Below, piece by piece: positions 58,324-64,000 of a stretch of DNA of 64,000 bases. The notes under the pieces are model-generated. The model was given only the letters and a program-made list of their open reading frames with translations. It had not been told where the DNA came from and did not search any database. This DNA comes from Agroathelia rolfsii (Eukaryota; Basidiomycota; Agaricomycetes; Amylocorticiales; Amylocorticiaceae), in contig JABRWF010000008.1 in NCBI GenBank assembly GCA_018343915.1, forward strand, positions 558,001 through 622,000. The letters are read 5' to 3'. Position numbers and translations under genes: made by a program. Numbering within the stretch: the stretch's first letter is position 1; each line of letters begins with the position of its first letter.

Positions 58324-58695
58324 GGTAATTGCTTTATAGAGGATGCAAAGTGGAGGATTTGGGTGGATTGATCTGGATGTATGCGTTTAATTTATTGCTT
58401 TCTTTTATGTGTGTGTTATAGTGTGGGATTGGAAATGCTCGACCATGATTATGATGAATTTATAACAGGGGAAAGATGTACATATTATGTTTCGCACGAC
58501 TCGTTTGTGCTTTGGATAGAATAAATGATAAATGTAAATGTAACTGCAAGGTAGAGTGAATATCGATATCTTGCATAAAGACACAGTACAAGGAATCATG
58601 AACTTGCCTGTGCTTGACCGAAACTGGAAGTCACCACTTTATGTCCATAGTAGGAAGAAGCAAAAGGAAAGAAGCCAGAAAGAACAACAACAAAA
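58324..58695. other. Intergenic, convergent ends
   Basis: About 370 bases between the GGCT-like stop and the metallophosphatase stop. AT-rich with AATAAA-like signals near 58518. No gene is seen. Confidence 0.4.
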
Positions 58696-60478
58696 TCACT
58701 CCGAATCAGCAAGGACAGGGCACTGGACACTGACGACCCATCCTTTCCGATTGCCACTCTCCTTACCCATCCAGAAATCATCCTCCCATTGTTCCTCTTC
58801 ATCGCCGAACGGACCAGACCACTGCTTTGCCAACTTTTTCTTCTTTTTCTTCACGATCTCCATCTCATCGTCCTCAGCGCTGGAATCGAACCCGGCACTT
58901 CCCACTGTTGGAAGATCATCCAACCACGCCGTGCGCTCCTGGCCGGCGATGCCCACCACGAGCGCGGTGAGCCGCCCGCCGTAGATACAGCCGCTGTCGA
59001 GCCCAAAGCTCCATCGTTCGACGGTGACCCCGCGCGAGGCGGCGTGGCCGTAGATGAGCGTCGAGGGCATGCAGGGTAACGGCGATTTCATGTTGTCCTT
59101 TCCGGCATCTTGCCCATTTGAACCATACACGACTTGTTGATGGGGATGGGAGAGGGTGCCAGAAGCGATGTCGGAATCGTAGCCTGCACAGCGCTGCATA
59201 TCACCATTCCAGATGTCTGAGATGGGTGTACCTTGATGCTCCCTGAGAAAAAAAAAGTGTGAATATGTTGTAGCACTGTGTGATATACATGTAAGCAACA
59301 AAAACGTACTTTGACACCTCACCATCCTTTAGCACGACCCGCATGTCCATGACGAGCCACGGGTCGCGATTCGGCTTTACCCAATCCAGAATCCGGCGTT
59401 CCTGTATAAACCGGAGCGATTTAAGGAATAGACCTTCCTCCACGTTGCCCTGATCGGTGTCGTCATCGACACTGATGCTATCGCCTCCACTCTCGTCCTT
59501 GTCATCGAGGGTAGGAACGTGCGCAAGCGGCTGCTTCTTATGCCGAGTGCGCAGCTGCGGATCGTGCGATACCAAGCCGGCATGGACGACAAACGCATGT
59601 GCGTCCGGGACGTGCAGCACATGCGGCAGCGCGCGCAGGTACGCATAGTCTGCCGCGCTCATGCGCCGCGCCCACGCATAATGATCCTTGCGCAGACTGT
59701 TTTCCCAGTCCTCGGGCACGTCCCAGATGCGGCGATACTGCTTCTTGAGCTTCTTTAGTGCGGATTTGAATTCCGATTTGGGTAGGTCTGGGGCGTGGGT
59801 GGAGAGGGTGTCTAGGGCGGCGACGAGGGCGGTGGAGGTGGAAGAGTTGCGGGATAGGTGGGCGTGGCGCCAGGAGTACCAGGAGAGGACTTTCTGGTCG
59901 TTGTTCCCGCGCACGCCGGTGATGTTGTTTGTGCGGAGGAAGGAGAGCGTGGGGAGGGTCTTGCTGCCGCGCGTGATGATATCGCCGAGGTGGACGAGGA
60001 CGTCGGAGGTGGGCGAGTAGGATAGGCCGTTGAGGAGGTTGCTGGAGGAGGAGGATGATGATGATGATGAGAATTATGATGCAATTTAATATAAGTGGTG
60101 TGTAGTTGGTGGCATTTCGCATGCAAGGCGATACGTACTGGAGAGAGTCGAGTGAGCCATGGATGTCACCTACGAGGATGACGCGCTTGTCTGGGTCATT
60201 GACCGGGAATTCGTCGAGCGAGAGCGTGCGTGGGGGCTGGTAATGGTTGTGTTCATCACCGGTGTGTTCTGGGAGAGAAGTTGACGGCAAAGGGACATGA
60301 TGTTGTTGAGAGGCTAAATGGCTAAGAAACTAATGAATAGCAACATGGACGTACTACGGCCTAAGGAGACAGAGGACAGGAATCCGACGAGACGGGAGAG
60401 AAGAAAAAGCGAGATAAAGAAAGAGAGAATGGCTAGCGAGGCCATGCCTCTTGGAAGGCCAGAGTGGCCAGCATGCAT
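58696..60478 (-). CDS. Calcineurin-like metallophosphatase, Ppn2-like
   Basis: Exons 60478-60355, 60313-60139, 60041-59310 and 59242-58696 join in phase to 525 residues. Seen: a hydrophobic N-terminal segment ASLAILSFFISLFLLSRLVGF (about 13-33), then VILVGDIHGSLDS, HLGDIITRGSKT, GVRGNNDQKVLSW, FVVHAGLV and LIYGHAASRG, the five metal-binding blocks of calcineurin-like phosphoesterases with GNND in place of GNHD. An acidic insert follows the third block and a basic/acidic tail ends the protein. Yeast Ppn2 (YNL217w), a vacuolar endopolyphosphatase with an N-terminal membrane anchor, is the closest relative I can name. The first exon and its 41-base intron are inferred because the main frame lacks an ATG. 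Confidence 0.75.
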
Positions 60479-62031
60479 TATTGTCTGTGAACAGAGTATG
60501 TGATAATGAAGGAGAGCGACTCGGAGGAGAGGGAGAGAGAGAGAGCAGGAAGAGGGATAGCTCAACTAGGGAAGAAAATATTTAATGAGCAGGAGTTGAT
60601 ATATGCCCATGGGCACAACTGATGACGGCAGCAGAGCCGTTTATGCGCAAAAGGCACACACTTTTCCCATGGGGATACCAACATGCAAGCATCAGTCCAG
60701 CAAGCACAGACTACCATCCTTCGGTGTAGAGCATATGGACAATTGTGTCGCAGTCACAAGCGCTGGCAGATGAAGGCAAGCATTCCAAACCAGGGTGGCG
60801 CATACAGCCACGCAATACGCACGTTTGCCCATCCACCGCAGCAACAATGAGAGCGCAGTATTGCATATATGTCCGCATAGGTCCATCTGACAAGGACTCT
60901 ATAGCGAGGACCTCCTGGGTGTGCACGTTTTACATTGATATTTTACAATGAGGGATAGAAGGAAGGACAATGCATTCAGATGTGCAGTATACATATGTAT
61001 GGGGACACCCAACAACATTTTAAGGCTGCACTCGGCAACCGGGTCACTTGCGGTATTCTCCTGATAAAATAAGAGTGATAGAGAGTGACGATATTTGGTC
61101 CAGAATACCGGTGTTCTTGCGTGATTTCAGGATTTCTGAGTGACTACTCGGCAAACACCAGCAAAATAACCGGTATCCATGACGCCCTCCCAAACTGCAA
61201 ATACACTGTATTTGCTCGAGGGACTCGGTGGCCGCATTACTCTTCACCCCTACTCTGCATAAAAAATTATATGGCTAAGAAACAAACCACCTCTGAGCCA
61301 GATAATACAAAACAAGATGCTCAGGCTGATCAAGCTCGTACTGGACTTTGGACGCTTGACAAAGAAAAGGCATCCATTTAAATCTTGCTCGAGATCAGGG
61401 GGTTTATAACTCCAACTGCTTGGCCAATTGTTGCCCCAAAATCGGCTAATTCAGTCTGGATCCTTGCAGGGTGTCCATCATCAAGAAGCTCCTGCACCCA
61501 TGCTGCCCCTGATAGGATTGAAGTGTTTTATAGGGTTTTGTAATACAGAGGGCTGATGGCTTGATTGAAAAGTTTTTGTACCGTAATGGCAACTGCCATC
61601 AGAAGCAGTCTGTGCCAGTGCTGATGGTTATGTCGGTTATGTCTTGGAGCCATGTAGTTTCATCTGTATTTTTAGTCCTGCGTACTGTACTATCTACGTC
61701 GTCCATAACTAGGGAAGCAAACAGCTGAGAAATATCTAATCCCAAATCCGAGTCTATACTGCTACTGCTACCGCAAAATGGCACTTGCTGGGTACCTTCA
61801 CTCCGTTGACTCGCAACACAGCCACGAAATACCGATATCTCGCGCGCGGTCACTTGGCCATGGAGTCGCTAAAAACAATTATCTTTTTTGGCAGTGCGTA
61901 TAGTCACGTGAGCAGAGGACCGCATGACGCGTTGAGCAAGACACGGCTAACACTCCATTTCTCATCTCCAGTTGGCTACAACTACAATATCTGTATATTA
62001 ATACTGTCCAGCCAATCCACCCAGCTTCACG
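60479..62031. other. Intergenic between Ppn2-like gene and XRN1
   Basis: About 1.55 kb. Around 61270-61560 a frame reads AKKQTTSEPDN...GLWTLDKEKASI, stop, LLEIRGFITPTAWPIVAPK, which faintly recalls the Myb/SANT-like domain found beside fungal transposons. It is too broken to call. A TGCCAGTG octamer is at 61613. The bases at 61895-62030 precede XRN1 and probably carry its promoter. Confidence 0.35.
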
Positions 62032-64000
62032 ATGGGTATGTCCACTTTCTCAGCGAAAATTAGTCTCTTACTCAAGCTTGCTTGTAGGCATTCCCAAGGT
62101 AACATCCGCAAGACAGACGACCATGTCTATTTGATACTGACTAGTGCATATCCTTCTCCAGTTCTTCAGATACATCTCGTGCGCATACGCAGTCTTCTAC
62201 CAATCTGACAACTTCTGACTCCCTTATCCAGAGAACGATATCCCCTCACCTCACAACTCATCCAAGAGAACAACATCCCCGAGTTCGACAATCTCTACCT
62301 CGACTTCAACGGTGTCATCCACAACTGCTCACATCCCAACGATGACGACCCTCATTTCCGTCTGTCCGAGGAGCAGATCTTCACTTCGATATTCGCCTAT
62401 GTCGATCTTCTCTTTGGCAAGATCAAGCCCAAGAAGCTCTTCTTCATCGCCGTCGACGGCGTCGCGCCCCGCGCTAAGATGAACCAGCAGCGTAGTCGAC
62501 GGTTCAGATCCGCAAAGGAGGCGCAGGAGCTCAAGGAGAAGGCGCTGAGAAAGGGCGAAAAACTACCCGACGAAAAGGCATTCGATAGCAATTGCATTAC
62601 ACCTGGTACGCCTGCATTATCCTTTTTTTTTCTTGCTATAGAGCTAATGGGATGTGTACCATGCTACTCTCCTTAGGCACACCATTCATGCACCGCCTCT
62701 CATTACAACTGCGCTACTTCATCAACAAGAAGATTACCGAGGACGCCAACTGGCGCGACGTCCAGGTCGTCCTATCCGGGCACGAGGTGCCCGGCGAGGG
62801 CGAGCACAAGATCATGGAGTACATCCGTCTCTCGCGCGCACAGCCAGACTACGATCCCAATGTGCGCCATTGTCTCTACGGCCTCGATGCGGATTTGATC
62901 ATGCTCTCCCTGTTGAGCCATGACCCGCATTTCTGTCTCTTGCGAGAAGAAGTCAAGTTTGGTCCGGCGAGTAAGAAGCGGTCGAGGTAGGTTGCTGTTC
63001 TCGTGCTTCTTATTGGCCATAATCTTACCCTTTTTGCCCCCTAAATCACCTATCAGCCCCGACAACCAAACGTTCTACCTCCTGCACATCTCCCTCATGC
63101 GCGAATACCTCAACCTCGAGTTCCGCGACATCCGCTCGATCCTCCCCTTCGAATACAGCCTCGAACGCATTATCGACGACTTTATTCTCCTCGCCGTGTT
63201 TGTCGGAAACGATTTCCTGCCCAACATCCCTGATTTGCATATACACGAGAACGGCCTCGAGAGGCTGTTTGATATCTATAGGAAGGTGTTGCCTGGCTTG
63301 GGTGGGTGGTCTCTTTCTCTCTCCTGAATCTTCTGTCTTTCTTTGTCTACTTTTACTTTTCGTTGGCGATCTTGCTAATGCACTATTATGCGCATGCACA
63401 GATGGGTACATCAACGAGAGCGGCACGATTAACACGTCGCGTCTGCAAGTCGTCCTGGATGAGATGGCCATCTGGGAACGCGAGGTATTCGAAAAGGAGT
63501 ACGCGGACGTGAACTGGTACAAGGGCAAGCAGAGCAAATACATCAAGGATGCCGAGAGGAATAAAAGCGGGTTGGGTACGTTATCTAGCATTCTTCCCAT
63601 TCTCATATTTGCTCTTCTCACCTCTCGTGGCAATAAAAACAACATAATAGTCCTCACGCGTCCCCAACGCTTCATCTTTGAGCGCATCCAAGAATGGGTG
63701 CTCAAAACGCCCACCTCGGCGCACCGTACGGCGCGGTTGGCGATGGAGAATACATTTTCCGCCAAAGATCGCGCGTTTATCACGCGTTTGGCGGAGGATC
63801 TGCACTTGTCGGTAGCGTGGGATGAGTACGATGACGAGGACCGGAACGTGGTTGCGTTGAGGTTTCCCGGGGCGGAGTTGGAGGTCCCGGTGCCGGATGG
63901 GGAGGGTGAGAAGGAAAAGGAGGAGGGTAAGGAACAGGCGCAGACGCAAGAGCAGGCGCAGGAACAAGGTCAAGCGCAGGAGCAGGAGGGTGAAGAGGGT
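62032..64000 (+). CDS. XRN1: 5'-3' exoribonuclease XRN1, N-terminal part (cut by window)
   Basis: Exons 62032-62035 (4 nt), 62088-62098 (11 nt), 62162-62178 (17 nt), 62232-62605, 62677-62986, 63057-63301, 63402-63575 and 63651-beyond 64000 give 495 residues so far. Seen: [31 protein letters not shown] (metal site), [22 protein letters not shown] (5'-phosphate pocket), [48 protein letters not shown] and [15 protein letters not shown]. All active-site acidic residues of the XRN family are present. The IPKFFRYISERYP start and REYLxLEF mark cytoplasmic XRN1 rather than nuclear Rat1. It degrades decapped mRNA. A Glu/Gln repeat begins near residue 465. Confidence 0.95.

Noticed and set aside
1..64000. 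CRISPR arrays, insertion sequences, rRNA operons
   Set aside because: No regularly spaced direct repeats, bacterial IS features or conserved rRNA segments were seen; the DNA is eukaryotic and intron-rich.

Overview
The window is nuclear DNA from a filamentous basidiomycete, most likely an Agaricomycete. Genes are dense and cut by many short introns, mostly about 50-70 bases with GTRNGY donors. Several families are typical of mushroom-forming fungi: FunK1-type kinases, a DUF6534 membrane protein, a Clp1-like protein and an expanded-type P450. No species can be named from the sequence alone. Gene models below were spliced by eye and checked for phase; exon coordinates are in the entries.

Layout. 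1-236 is the 3' end of a Pps1-like dual-specificity phosphatase. 237-5214 is AT-rich and holds a long inverted repeat with a nested insertion. 5215-6079 is Pho88/Snd3. 6495-7938 is a truncated nuclease-like/kinase fusion. 8333-12623 is an Adp1-like ABCG transporter in 18 exons. 13958-16383 is a DUF6534 seven-helix protein hidden in small exons. 17357-18602 (-) is an atypical SDR. 19573-20960 is a Clp1-like gene followed by its decayed paralogue (22339-23491). 24095-25322 (-) is TFIIF beta. 26418-27601 is a secreted GH25 muramidase. 28590-29216 is a YciI-like protein. 29908-31257 (-) is an unknown intronless gene. 31786-33998 is Dsn1/Mis13. 34877-36622 is a DHHC palmitoyltransferase.

38122-48641 is an accessory region: a broken and a complete FunK1 kinase flank a complete cytochrome P450. 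48642-52269 is gene-poor and contains a foldback element. 52270-57610 is a tandem segmental duplication. Each unit carries a class V aminotransferase-like gene (one intact, one with three stop codons) and the 5' exons of a gamma-glutamylcyclotransferase-like gene; only the distal unit keeps that gene whole (57268-58323). 58696-60478 (-) is a Ppn2-like metallophosphatase. 62032 to the right edge is the 5' part of XRN1.

Housekeeping genes (Pho88, TFIIF beta, Dsn1, DHHC, XRN1) are interleaved with accessory genes, and nothing indicates a co-regulated metabolic cluster. The most notable observations are an apparent single-nucleotide exon in the DHHC gene, an indel-free, probably gene-converted tract between the two FunK1 copies, the half-decayed tandem duplication, and foldback elements in the gene-poor stretches.
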